A stretch of 64,000 nucleotides of DNA from Streptomyces sp. NBC_01288. Its GTDB lineage: Bacteria > Actinomycetota > Actinomycetes > Streptomycetales > Streptomycetaceae. The translations under genes were made by a program, and so were the position numbers. The stretch lies in contig NZ_CP108427.1 of the NCBI RefSeq assembly GCF_035982055.1, positions 4,587,001 through 4,651,000 of the forward strand, written 5' to 3'. This document shows positions 8,692 through 16,416 of this stretch, piece after piece. The notes under the pieces were generated by a model, which made no database searches, was not told where the DNA came from, and saw only the letters and a list, made by a program, of their open reading frames with translations. Numbering within the stretch: the stretch's first letter is position 1; each line of letters starts with the position of its first letter.

Positions 8692-9813
8692 TCACGACTC
8701 GGCCTTGCGGTGCACCCGCGCGACCCAGTCCGCCGGTTTGGCGATCTCCGTCTTCGTGGGCAACGTGTTCGGCGAGGTCCACACCCGGTTGAAGCCGTCC
8801 ATGCCCACCTGTTCGACGACCGCGCGTACGAACCGCTCGCCGTCCCGGTACTGCCGCAGCTTGGCGTCGAGGCCGAGCAGCTTGCGCAGCGCCGAGTCCA
8901 GGCGGGAGGCGCCCTTCGCGCGGCGCTGCTGGAACTTCTCGCGGATCTCCGCGACGCTCGGCACCACGTCCGGACCGACGCCGTCCATCACGAAGTCGGC
9001 GTGCCCCTCCAGGAGGGACATCACGGCGGTGAGCCGGCCGAGGATCTCCCGCTGCGCGGGCGTCTGCACGATCTCCACGAGGGAGCGGCCCTCGTCGTCC
9101 TCCTCACCCTCGGGACGACCGCCCGCCAACGACTGGGCGGCCTCCCGGATGCGCTCCAGGACCGTCATGGGGTCGACCTCGGTCTCCCCCAAGAACGACT
9201 GGATCTCGCCCTCCAGGTGGTCACGCAGCCAGGGCACGGCCGTGAACTGCGTGCGGTGCGTCTCCTCGTGCAGGCACACCCACAGGCGGAAGTCGTGGGG
9301 TTCTACGTCGAGTTCGCGCTCCACGTGCACGATGTTCGGCGCGACCAGCAGCAGCCGCCCGCCCTTCGCTCCCGCCGGCAGCTCGCGGGACGCCGGGGCG
9401 AACGTCTCGTACTGGCCGAGCACACGCGAGGACAGGAACGACAGCAGCATGCCCAGCTCGACGCCGGTCACCTTGCCGCCGACCGCCCCGAAGACCGCGC
9501 CCCCGGGGGTGTTGCCGCGCCGCTCCTGCATCTTGTCGAGCAGCGGCTTGAGGACCTCCCGGAACCCGGCGACGTTCGCCCGCACCCAGCCGGGGCGGTC
9601 GACCACCAGGATCGGGGTGTCGTGGATGTCGTCCGTGCCCATCCGAGTGAATCCCCGGACGTGTTGCTCCGAGGCCTTCGCATGCCGGCGCAGCTCCGCG
9701 ACGACGGCCCGGGCCTCGTCACGGCTCACCTCGGGGCCCGGCCGCACAAGTCGGGTCGCGGTCGCCACCGCGAGATTCCAGTCGACCATCTCGGCACCAC
9801 CGATGCTCGTCAT
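8692..9813 (-). CDS. DUF2342-type zinc-dependent metalloprotease
   Basis: A 373-residue member of the actinobacterial family sometimes labelled coenzyme-F420-biosynthesis-associated. The motif LHEETHRTQF near residue 181 is an HExxH zinc site. Other family features are an N-terminal VDWNLAVATATRLVRPGP, a central NIVHVERELDVEPHDFRLWV leading into the zinc site, and a FVMDGVGPDVVPSV segment followed by a C-terminal helical region. It is probably cytoplasmic, since no signal peptide is visible. Substrate unknown. It lies between dacB and tilS. Confidence 0.85.
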   Translation of the reverse strand: MTSIGGAEMVDWNLAVATATRLVRPGPEVSRDEARAVVAELRRHAKASEQHVRGFTRMGTDDIHDTPILVVDRPGWVRANVAGFREVLKPLLDKMQERRGNTPGGAVFGAVGGKVTGVELGMLLSFLSSRVLGQYETFAPASRELPAGAKGGRLLLVAPNIVHVERELDVEPHDFRLWVCLHEETHRTQFTAVPWLRDHLEGEIQSFLGETEVDPMTVLERIREAAQSLAGGRPEGEEDDEGRSLVEIVQTPAQREILGRLTAVMSLLEGHADFVMDGVGPDVVPSVAEIREKFQQRRAKGASRLDSALRKLLGLDAKLRQYRDGERFVRAVVEQVGMDGFNRVWTSPNTLPTKTEIAKPADWVARVHRKAES

Positions 9814-9927
9814 GCGTCAACCGTACGTGAGCGCTGCCGCTTGGGGCAGGGCACGAGGTGGGCAAGGGCGAGCTTGGTCGGAACGTTGCCCGGCACTGTC
9901 GACTGTCCGCCCAGCGCAGGCCGTGGT

Positions 9928-11622
9928 CTAGCTACAGCCGCAGGCCGCCAACGCCGTTGCCGTGTGGTCCAGGGCTGCCTGGGCCTCCAGGGTGTTCGTC
10001 GTGTCGGAGGCCAGGAAGGCGAAGGCGAGGAGTTGGCCGTCCTTGTCCACGACCGTTCCCGCGAGCGTGTTGACGCCCGTCAGGGTGCCCGTCTTGGCGC
10101 GCACCACCCCCGCCGCTCCCGTCGCGTCCGTGTAGCGGGTCGTCAGGGTGCCGGTGAAGGCGGCGATGGGGAGGCCGGTGAGGACCGGGCGGAGTTCGGG
10201 GTGGGCCGGGGAACCGGCCTTGACCAGGAGGGCGGTCAGGAGGTCGGCGGTGAGGCGGTCGTCGCGGTTGAGGCCGCTGCCGTCGTTGAACACGGCGCCC
10301 TTGACCGGGAGTTGAAGCTTCTTCAGCTGGGCGGCGATCGCGGCGGCGCCCCCGTCGAAGTCGGCGCGCTTGCCCGTCGCGACGGCGGTCTGGCGGGCCA
10401 GGGCCTCCGCGATGTCGTTGTCGCTGTTGGTCAGCATCCGCTCGACGATGTCGGAGAGCGGGGGCGAGGAGACCGTGGCGAGGGTGGCGGCGCGGCCGGT
10501 CGCCTTGGAGGGGCCCGGGGACGTCGTCGTAATGCCGTTCTTCTTTAGGAAGCCCGCGAATTTCTTGGCCGCGTCCGCCGCCGGGTCCGTCACGCGCAGC
10601 ACCTGGCCGCTGGACGAGTCGTCCGTACGGCCCTCGTCGGCCATCAGGGCGCTGACCGGGGCGAGGTTGTCGTTGACCCCGATCGGGTGGAGTTCGGAAC
10701 CGGCGTACAGGGTCGTGTCGTACGACAGCGTCACCGCGTGCGTGCCGTGCTTCTTCAGGGCGACCGCCGTGCTGTCGGCGAGCGTGCGCAGGCTGGCCCA
10801 GCCCTCGGCGTCCTTGTGGGCGGTCAGCGTCGGGTCGCCGCCGCCGACCAGGACGAGTTCCTCGGTGTCGGGCTCCAGGGCGGCGCGGGTGGTGAAGCGG
10901 TGGTCGGCGCCCATCGCGGAGAGGGCGGCCGTCGCGGTGGCGATCTTCGTCGTGGAGGCCGGGGTCAACGCGTCGTCGGCACCGACTCCGTAGAGGCGCT
11001 TTCCGGTCGAGACGTCGACGACGGCGGCCGTGTGGCGGGTGCCGAGCGCCGAGTTGCCCAGGAGGGGCGTGAGGACGTCCGCGAGGGCCGTGCCGGTCGG
11101 GGCCGACTTCACGGTGTTGGCGGCGCCGCCGAGGCCGACGAGGACGGATGCGGCGCTGGGGGCGGGTCGGGGTGCCTTGGCGGACGTATCGGAACTACGG
11201 CCGTGATCTACGCCACCTGACTGTTCCTGTGCGGCTGCGTGGTCCCGCTCGGCCGTACGCTGACCCGAGGAGTCCCAGGGACCGGCGGCGGTCACCACAC
11301 CCGCGGCCAGCGCCATTCCGGCGGTGGCGGCGACGGCGGTGAACTGCCAGGTCCTGTTCGGCCGCGGCAACTTCGCGACCTGAGGTGACACGGATCCGAC
11401 GAGCCGGGCGACCTTCGGTGACACGGCTTGATTGAGCCGCGTGACCTGGGGTCTCACGGCTTCGGTGAGTCGCGTGACCTGGGGTGACACGGCTTGTGTG
11501 AGCCGTGTGACCTGCGGTTTCACGGATTGTACGGCCCGCTTGAGACGGGGCCGGACGGCTCGCGCGACCCGCGTCACATGCGGTCTCGCGGCCTGCCAAG
11601 GCCTCAGCTCCGGCACGACCAC
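9928..11622 (-). CDS. dacB: D-Ala-D-Ala carboxypeptidase (PBP4 type)
   Basis: Peptidase S13/DacB-like penicillin-binding protein that trims peptidoglycan cross-links. The 564-residue protein has an unusual N-terminal section (about residues 1-85) of 11-residue repeats, then a membrane span (TAVAATAGMALAAGVVTAA), a Ser/Ala/Pro-rich linker and the catalytic domain with SxxK (STTK, near residue 223), SND (SxN) and KTG (RAKTGTLTG). GTG start with AAAGGGG upstream. The catalytic part should lie outside the membrane, with the repeats inside. It is divergent from ppa. Confidence 0.92.
   Translation of the reverse strand: MVVPELRPWQAARPHVTRVARAVRPRLKRAVQSVKPQVTRLTQAVSPQVTRLTEAVRPQVTRLNQAVSPKVARLVGSVSPQVAKLPRPNRTWQFTAVAATAGMALAAGVVTAAGPWDSSGQRTAERDHAAAQEQSGGVDHGRSSDTSAKAPRPAPSAASVLVGLGGAANTVKSAPTGTALADVLTPLLGNSALGTRHTAAVVDVSTGKRLYGVGADDALTPASTTKIATATAALSAMGADHRFTTRAALEPDTEELVLVGGGDPTLTAHKDAEGWASLRTLADSTAVALKKHGTHAVTLSYDTTLYAGSELHPIGVNDNLAPVSALMADEGRTDDSSSGQVLRVTDPAADAAKKFAGFLKKNGITTTSPGPSKATGRAATLATVSSPPLSDIVERMLTNSDNDIAEALARQTAVATGKRADFDGGAAAIAAQLKKLQLPVKGAVFNDGSGLNRDDRLTADLLTALLVKAGSPAHPELRPVLTGLPIAAFTGTLTTRYTDATGAAGVVRAKTGTLTGVNTLAGTVVDKDGQLLAFAFLASDTTNTLEAQAALDHTATALAACGCS
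11384..11614 (-). repeat. Seven 33-bp repeats encoding an 11-residue repeat in dacB
   Basis: Units begin at 11384, 11417, 11450, 11483, 11516, 11549 and 11582, exactly 33 bp apart, each opening near GGT-(GA/CT)-CACGG. On the minus strand they encode copies of a VxPxVxRLxxA pattern. The period is 11 residues, as in amphipathic 11-mer helices. They precede the transmembrane anchor. Confidence 0.85.
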
Positions 11623-11701
11623 CAGCCCCTTTCGCGATCACACACCTGCGTGAGGGACACTTAACCACCAGAAACATGTGCTGATCATGGAGGAGCCACC
11701 G

Positions 11702-12193
11702 GTGGAGTTCGACGTCACGATCGAGATCCCGAAGGGTTCGCGGAACAAGTACGAGGTGGACCACGAGACCGGTCGGATCCGCCTGGACCGTCGACTCTTC
11801 ACCTCGACCAGTTACCCGGCCGACTACGGCTTCGTCGAGAACACTCTCGGCGAGGACGGCGACCCGCTCGACGCGCTGGTCATCCTGGAGGAGCCGACTT
11901 TCCCCGGCTGCCTCATCAAGTGCCGCGCGATCGGCATGTTCCGGATGACCGACGAGGCCGGCGGCGACGACAAGCTGCTGTGTGTCCCGGCGTCCGACCC
12001 GCGTGTGGAGCACCTGCGTGACATCCACCACGTGTCGGAGTTCGACCGCCTGGAGATCCAGCACTTCTTCGAGGTCTACAAGGACCTGGAGCCCGGCAAG
12101 TCGGTCGAGGGTGCCAACTGGGTGGGCCGCGTGGACGCCGAGGCGGAGATCGAGCGCTCGTACAAGCGACTCAAGGAGCAGGGCGGCCACTGA
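11702..12193 (+). CDS. ppa: Inorganic pyrophosphatase
   Basis: Family I soluble pyrophosphatase. The 163-residue protein starts VEFDVTIEIPKGSRNKYEVD and has the active-site segments YPADYGFVENTLGEDGDPLDALV (with the DxDPxD-type metal motif), DDKLLCV and the C-terminal HFFEVYKDLEPGK. The GTG at 11702 is chosen because GGAGGAG sits 6 bases upstream. The upstream ATG at 11687 would overlap that site. It is divergent from dacB and followed by a strong terminator. Confidence 0.95.
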   Translation: MEFDVTIEIPKGSRNKYEVDHETGRIRLDRRLFTSTSYPADYGFVENTLGEDGDPLDALVILEEPTFPGCLIKCRAIGMFRMTDEAGGDDKLLCVPASDPRVEHLRDIHHVSEFDRLEIQHFFEVYKDLEPGKSVEGANWVGRVDAEAEIERSYKRLKEQGGH

Positions 12194-12212
12194 GCCTCCC
12201 GCGCACTGACGG

Positions 12213-12234
12213 GCCGCACGCACACGCGTGCGGC
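12213..12234 (+). terminator. ppa terminator
   Basis: GCCGCACGC (12213-12221) pairs with GCGTGCGGC (12226-12234) across ACAC, followed by CTGTTTCC. This is a standard intrinsic terminator just after the ppa stop. Confidence 0.85.
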
Positions 12235-12297
12235 CTGTTTCCATGTCTGTGCGCATACTGAAGATCGCTGGAGGTGTCGTACAGGGAGTGCTACGGA

Positions 12298-13953
12298 GTG
12301 ACGGAAGCCGAGGACCGCAAGCCGCAGTCGGACGAGGCCAGGAGTGCCTTCACGGCTCCGGTGGGCGTCGAGGCGATGGCCGTGGCGGCAGCTGACGGGG
12401 AGTCGTCCACGACCTCCGAGTTCGCCGTTCCGAGCGGGCTCGACGTGACGCACGCCCCGGCTGTCGAGGACTCCGAGGGCTCGGCGTTCAGTCCGCCCAG
12501 CCTGTACAGCTCGCGCAAGGCGCCGCCCGCCTTCACACCGCCGACCGGGATTCCCGTCGTCAGCCTCACCAAGGATGTGCCCTGGCAGGACCGGATGCGC
12601 ACGATGCTGCGCATGCCGGTGGCCGAACGGCCCGCTCCGGAGCCGGTGCAGAAGCCCGACGACAGCGGCCCCGCCGTACCGCGCGTGCTCGATCTGACGC
12701 TCCGCATCGGCGAGTTGCTGCTCGCGGGCGGCGAGGGCGCGGAGGACGTCGAGGCGGCGATGTTCGCGGTCTGCCGCTCCTACGGCCTCGACCGCTGCGA
12801 GCCGACCGTCACCTTCACCCTGCTGTCGATCTCCTATCAGCCCTCCCTGGTGGACGATCCGGTGACCGCGTCCCGGACCGTACGGCGCCGGGGCACCGAC
12901 TACACGCGGCTCGCGGCCGTGTTCCGGCTGGTCCAGGACCTCAGCGATCCGGAGACCGCACTCTCCTTGGAGGACGCCTACCGGCGGCTCGCGGAGATGC
13001 GGCGCAACCGGCACCCGTACCCCGGCTGGGTGCTGACCTCCGCCAGCGGGCTGCTCGCCGGTGCCGCCTCCGTGCTCGTCGGCGGTGACATCATCGTGTT
13101 CTTCGCCGCCGCGCTCGGCGCGATGCTCGGCGACCGGCTGGCGTGGCTGTGCGCGGGGCGGGGGCTGCCGGAGTTCTACCAGTTCACGGTCGCCGCGATG
13201 CCGCCCGCCGCGATAGGGGTCGCTCTCACGGTCGCCAACGTCGATGTGAAGGCCTCCGCGGTCATCACCGGTGGGTTGTTCGCCCTGCTGCCCGGGCGAG
13301 CGCTGGTGGCGGGCGTACAGGACGGACTGACCGGCTTCTACATCACCGCGTCGGCCCGGCTCCTGGAGGTCATGTACTTCTTCGTCGGCATCGTGGCCGG
13401 CGTCCTGATCGTCCTGTACTTCGGCGTGAAGCTCGGCGCGCAGCTCAATCCGGACGTGGCCCTCGGCAACTCCGACCGGCCGTTGTGGCAGATCGGCGCG
13501 TCCGTCCTGCTGTCGCTGACCTTCGCCGTACTGCTCCAGCAGGAACGATCCACCGTGCTCCTGGTGGCCCTCAACGGGGGTGTCGCCTGGTCCGTCTACG
13601 GGGCGATGCGCTTCGTCGCCGAGATCTCGCCGGTTGCCTCTACGGCCGTTGCGGCGGGGTTGGTCGGGTTGTTCGGGCAGTTGCTGTCGCGGTATCGGTT
13701 CGCGTCGGCGTTGCCCTACACGACCGCGGCGATCGGGCCCCTGTTGCCGGGGTCCGCCACCTACTTCGGGCTGTTGGCGATCGCGCAGAACGAGGTCGAC
13801 AAGGGGCTGGTGTCGTTGGCCACGGCGGCGTCTCTCGCCATGGCCATCGCGATCGGGGTCAATCTGGGGTCGGAGATCTCGCGGTTGTTCTTGCGGATTC
13901 CGGGGGCGTCTGCGGGGGCGCGGCGGGCGGCCAAGCGGACTCGGGGGTTCTGA
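12298..13953 (+). CDS. Threonine/serine exporter family protein (ThrE type)
   Basis: A 551-residue membrane protein. A hydrophilic N-terminal extension of about 130 residues, Ser/Pro/Ala-rich, precedes the ThrE_1 (DUF1212) domain with DLTLRIGELLLAGGEGAEDVEAAM. A run of about ten hydrophobic spans follows, the last half corresponding to ThrE_2 (GLFGQLLSRYRFASALPYTTAAIGPLLPG). The Corynebacterium founder exports threonine and serine by proton antiport, but substrate here is inferred. The GTG at 12298 has AGGGAG 9 bases upstream. It reads toward dedA. Confidence 0.88.
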   Translation: MTEAEDRKPQSDEARSAFTAPVGVEAMAVAAADGESSTTSEFAVPSGLDVTHAPAVEDSEGSAFSPPSLYSSRKAPPAFTPPTGIPVVSLTKDVPWQDRMRTMLRMPVAERPAPEPVQKPDDSGPAVPRVLDLTLRIGELLLAGGEGAEDVEAAMFAVCRSYGLDRCEPTVTFTLLSISYQPSLVDDPVTASRTVRRRGTDYTRLAAVFRLVQDLSDPETALSLEDAYRRLAEMRRNRHPYPGWVLTSASGLLAGAASVLVGGDIIVFFAAALGAMLGDRLAWLCAGRGLPEFYQFTVAAMPPAAIGVALTVANVDVKASAVITGGLFALLPGRALVAGVQDGLTGFYITASARLLEVMYFFVGIVAGVLIVLYFGVKLGAQLNPDVALGNSDRPLWQIGASVLLSLTFAVLLQQERSTVLLVALNGGVAWSVYGAMRFVAEISPVASTAVAAGLVGLFGQLLSRYRFASALPYTTAAIGPLLPGSATYFGLLAIAQNEVDKGLVSLATAASLAMAIAIGVNLGSEISRLFLRIPGASAGARRAAKRTRGF

Positions 13954-13964
13954 GCGCCTAGTAG

Positions 13965-14042
13965 CTCGGGGCGGGCTGTTTGTGGGCGAGTGCAGGCTCG
14001 TTGTGGCTGGTCGCGCAGTTCCCCGCGCCCCTATGGGGCGCG
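13965..14042. terminator. Bidirectional hairpin in dispersed repeat, copy B
   Basis: In the gap between convergent ThrE and dedA genes. GCGCCCC (14025-14031) pairs with GGGGCGC (14035-14041) across TAT, extended by a further C:G pair. The left part (about 13965-14031) is the short variant of the dispersed repeat in reverse orientation, with GGCTGGTCGCGCAGTTCCCC at its core. Probably a shared terminator. Confidence 0.7.
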
Positions 14043-14048
14043 CTGTCG

Positions 14049-14966
14049 CTAGCCCTGTGGGTAGCCGTTCTGGGAGTAACCCTGACCCTGGCCCTGGTTG
14101 TTGTACGGGGGGTACTGCTGGTTGCCGTACTGCTCGTTGCCGTACGGCTGTTGCTGCGGCTGGTACGGCTGCTGCTGTTGGGGCTGGGCGTAGTACTGGT
14201 CGTAGCCGTTGTTCTGGTCGTAACCGGTGTTGTTCTGGGGCTCGTCGATGCGGCGGAGCTGGGTCGTCGAGTCGTCCATGATCACCGGGAACGGCTGGGT
14301 CGCGGCCGGGTCGCCGGGCTGCTCACCGGAGGCCTGGGGGTTCTTCTTGGCCTTGGAGCGGGCGCGCAGGAACTCGATGATGATCGGGACCACGGAGATC
14401 AGGACGATCAGGATGAGGATCGCTTCGATGTTCTTGTGGACGAAGTCGATGTTGCCGAGCCAGGAGCCGAGCAGGGTGACGCCCGCGCCCCACAGGACGC
14501 CGCCGATCACGTTGAACGTGATGAAGGAGCGGTACTTCATGCCGCTGACGCCGGCGATGATCGGCGTGAAGGTGCGCACGATGGGCACGAAGCGGGCCAG
14601 GACAAGGGACTTGGGGCCGTACTTCTCGAAGAACTCGTGCGCCTTGACCACGTTCTCCTGCTTGAAGAGGCGTGAGTCCGGGCGGTTGAAGAGCGAGGGG
14701 CCGACCTTCTTGCCGAAGACGTAACCCGCCTGGTCGCCGAGGATCGCGGCGACGCAGATCAGCGCGACGGCCGCCCACAGCGGGAAGTCGAGGGTGCCCG
14801 CGGTGATCAGCAGGCCGCAGGTGAAGAGCAGGGAGTCACCCGGCAGGAAGAACCCGATGAGCAGGCCGGACTCCGCGAAGACCACGAGCAGGAGGCCCCA
14901 GATCCCGAACCGGTCGAGCATGGTGTTCGGATCGAGCCAGCTCGGGCCGAGGGCGAGCGTCATCAC
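14049..14966 (-). CDS. DedA/SNARE-associated membrane protein with Q/Y/N-rich tail
   Basis: DedA-family proteins are implicated in undecaprenyl-phosphate or lipid flipping. The first 215 residues carry the family core: FAESGLLIGFFLPGDSLLF, GDQAGYVFGKKVGP, the amphipathic HEFFEKYGPKSLVLARFVPIVRTFTP segment and further membrane spans. The last 90 residues or so are unusual, a hydrophilic tail ending in about 60 residues rich in Gln, Tyr, Asn, Pro and Gly. GTG 14966 sits 9 bases after AGGAG. The adjoining ATG 14963 is nearly as good. The tail should be cytoplasmic. Confidence 0.9.
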   Translation of the reverse strand: MMTLALGPSWLDPNTMLDRFGIWGLLLVVFAESGLLIGFFLPGDSLLFTCGLLITAGTLDFPLWAAVALICVAAILGDQAGYVFGKKVGPSLFNRPDSRLFKQENVVKAHEFFEKYGPKSLVLARFVPIVRTFTPIIAGVSGMKYRSFITFNVIGGVLWGAGVTLLGSWLGNIDFVHKNIEAILILIVLISVVPIIIEFLRARSKAKKNPQASGEQPGDPAATQPFPVIMDDSTTQLRRIDEPQNNTGYDQNNGYDQYYAQPQQQQPYQPQQQPYGNEQYGNQQYPPYNNQGQGQGYSQNGYPQG

Positions 14967-15107
14967 GGTTCCGGGCTCCTGAGGGGTGGAGGGAGGTGCC
15001 AGCGTCCAGGTACAGCCGCACAAAGCTATCAACGCGATGTGTCCGTCCCAGGTTCCACCGGTGACTCCAGGATGCACTGTGCACCCCATAGGACAAAGCT
15101 GTGAGCC

Positions 15108-15473
15108 ATGGGTATCGAAGAGTACGGCGGCGGCCAGGGGCCGCAGGCCGATGTGTTGGTCGTGACGACGAACGACGTCCCCGGCTACCGGGTCGAGCAG
15201 GTGATCGGCGAGATCTTCGGGCTGACCGTGCGCTCACGGCATCTGGGCAGCCAGATCGGCGCCGGTCTGAAGTCGATGGTCGGCGGTGAATTGAAGGGGC
15301 TCACCAAGACCCTTGTGCAGACCCGCAACCAGGCCATGGAGAGGCTGATCGAGCAGGCACGCGCGCGTGGGGCCAACGGCGTCCTGGCGTTCCGCTTCGA
15401 CGTGACCGAGGCGGCGGACGTCGGCACCGAGGTGTGCGCCTACGGGACGGCGGTGGTCCTGGCCCGGGAGTAG
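15108..15473 (+). CDS. YbjQ family (DUF74) protein
   Basis: A 121-residue member of the YbjQ/heavy-metal-binding-like family, which assembles into small beta-alpha oligomers. Recognisable segments are VLVVTTNDVPGYRVEQVIGEIFG, the GELKGLTKTLVQTRNQAMERLIEQARARGANGVLAFRFDV helix-strand core and CAYGTAVVL. The upstream sequence is only weakly ribosome-binding-like (ATAGGACAAAG). It is divergent from dedA and converges on tipA. The biochemical role of the family is not established. Confidence 0.88.
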   Translation: MGIEEYGGGQGPQADVLVVTTNDVPGYRVEQVIGEIFGLTVRSRHLGSQIGAGLKSMVGGELKGLTKTLVQTRNQAMERLIEQARARGANGVLAFRFDVTEAADVGTEVCAYGTAVVLARE

Positions 15474-15493
15474 CGGTACCCCCGGGCCGGGCT

Positions 15494-16279
15494 CTAGGAG
15501 GTGTGCCGGGACGCGTTCGCCAGGATCGCGTCCCTGAGGTGCTCGGCCAGGCCCGGGGCCATCGCGTCGTAGAACGCCTTGAAGCGCTCGTCGGAGACGT
15601 ACATCTCGGCCAGACAGGTGTGCATCTCGTAGGAGCACGCGTAGAACCAGCGGTCGATGTGCAGGCGGTGTTCCTCGGCGAGGGCCGTCGCCGCGTCGCC
15701 GGTCGGGGGTTCGCCGGCGGTCACCAGGGTGGCGTAGCGCTCGCTCCAGGCGTCGACCTCGGCCTGGAGTCGCTTCCAGTCGTCCTTGGTGTAGCGGGCG
15801 GCCCGGCGCTGCGACTCGGCGTAGGCCTCGGTGCCGCCCCAGCGCTGTTCTGCTTCCTCGGCGTACTGCTCGGGGTCCTTGTCTCCGAAGACCTCGAAGC
15901 GTTCCTCGGGGGTGAGGTTGATGCCCATCGTGCGTGCCTCCATGGCGTGTTCCACGGCCTCGGCCATCTTCTGGAGCTTCTCGATCCGGGCGGTCAGCAG
16001 CTCGTGCTGGCGGCGCAGGTGGGTGCGCGGGTCCGTCTCCGGGTCGTCGAGCAGGGCCGCGACCTCGTCGAGCGGGAAGCCGAGTTCCCGGTAGAACAGG
16101 ATCTGTTGGAGCCGGTCGAGGTCGGCGTCGCCGTAACGGCGGTGCCCCGCGTGGCTGCGCTCGCTCGGGACCAGCAGGCCGATGTCGTCGTAGTGGTGCA
16201 ACGTCCGCACGGTGACCCCGGCGAACCCGGCGACCTGCCCTACGGAGTAGGAGTCGTCCCGCCCTACGGAGTAGCTCAC
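15494..16279 (-). CDS. tipA: MerR-family thiopeptide-responsive regulator TipA
   Basis: The 261-residue TipAL-type protein has an N-terminal MerR winged helix (YSVGQVAGFAGVTVRTLHHYDDIGLL, residues about 11-36), a dimerisation coiled coil (about 80-115) and a C-terminal TipAS thiopeptide-binding domain beginning MGINLTPEERFEVFGD. In S. lividans TipA binds thiostrepton-like peptides covalently and activates its own promoter. GTG 16279 has GGGAG 7 bases upstream. The extreme N-terminus duplicates an SYSVG motif. A tipA-type promoter lies just upstream. It converges on the YbjQ gene. Confidence 0.93.
   Translation of the reverse strand: MSYSVGRDDSYSVGQVAGFAGVTVRTLHHYDDIGLLVPSERSHAGHRRYGDADLDRLQQILFYRELGFPLDEVAALLDDPETDPRTHLRRQHELLTARIEKLQKMAEAVEHAMEARTMGINLTPEERFEVFGDKDPEQYAEEAEQRWGGTEAYAESQRRAARYTKDDWKRLQAEVDAWSERYATLVTAGEPPTGDAATALAEEHRLHIDRWFYACSYEMHTCLAEMYVSDERFKAFYDAMAPGLAEHLRDAILANASRHTS
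15926..15941 (-). promoter_or_regulatory. Internal ribosome-binding site and start for TipAS
   Basis: On the minus strand, GGAGG (15941-15937) lies 8 bases before the ATG at 15928. Initiation here would make a separate TipAS of 144 residues (15928 to 15494), matching, from memory, the 144-residue TipAS made by internal translation in S. lividans. The short form binds drug without DNA. Confidence 0.75.
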
Positions 16280-16308
16280 TTCCCGCTCCCTTCTTCCATC
16301 TGCGCTCC

Positions 16309-16339
16309 ACGCTGAGGCCTCACGCCACGTGAGGTGCAA
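16309..16339 (-). promoter_or_regulatory. TipA-activated promoter with 19-bp spacer
   Basis: On the minus strand, -35 TTGCAC (16339-16334) and -10 CAGCGT (16314-16309) are separated by 19 bp, the overlong spacer typical of MerR-activated promoters. Inside lies a perfect inverted repeat, CCTCACG and CGTGAGG around 3 bases (16318-16334). It resembles the S. lividans tipA promoter and should drive tipA, with a start near 16302. Confidence 0.85.
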
Positions 16340-16416
16340 GCCCCGCAAGCCTCCCGGCCCCGTAGTGCTCGCTTCCTCAAGATGTTCGCTCCGTTTTGCC
16401 CGCTTATGGTGAGCCC

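Noticed and set aside
9920..9937. DasR-like operator (TGGTCTAG) near the dacB stop
   Set aside because: Only one half-site matches the ACTGGTCTAGACCAGT-type consensus, and it lies at a gene end.
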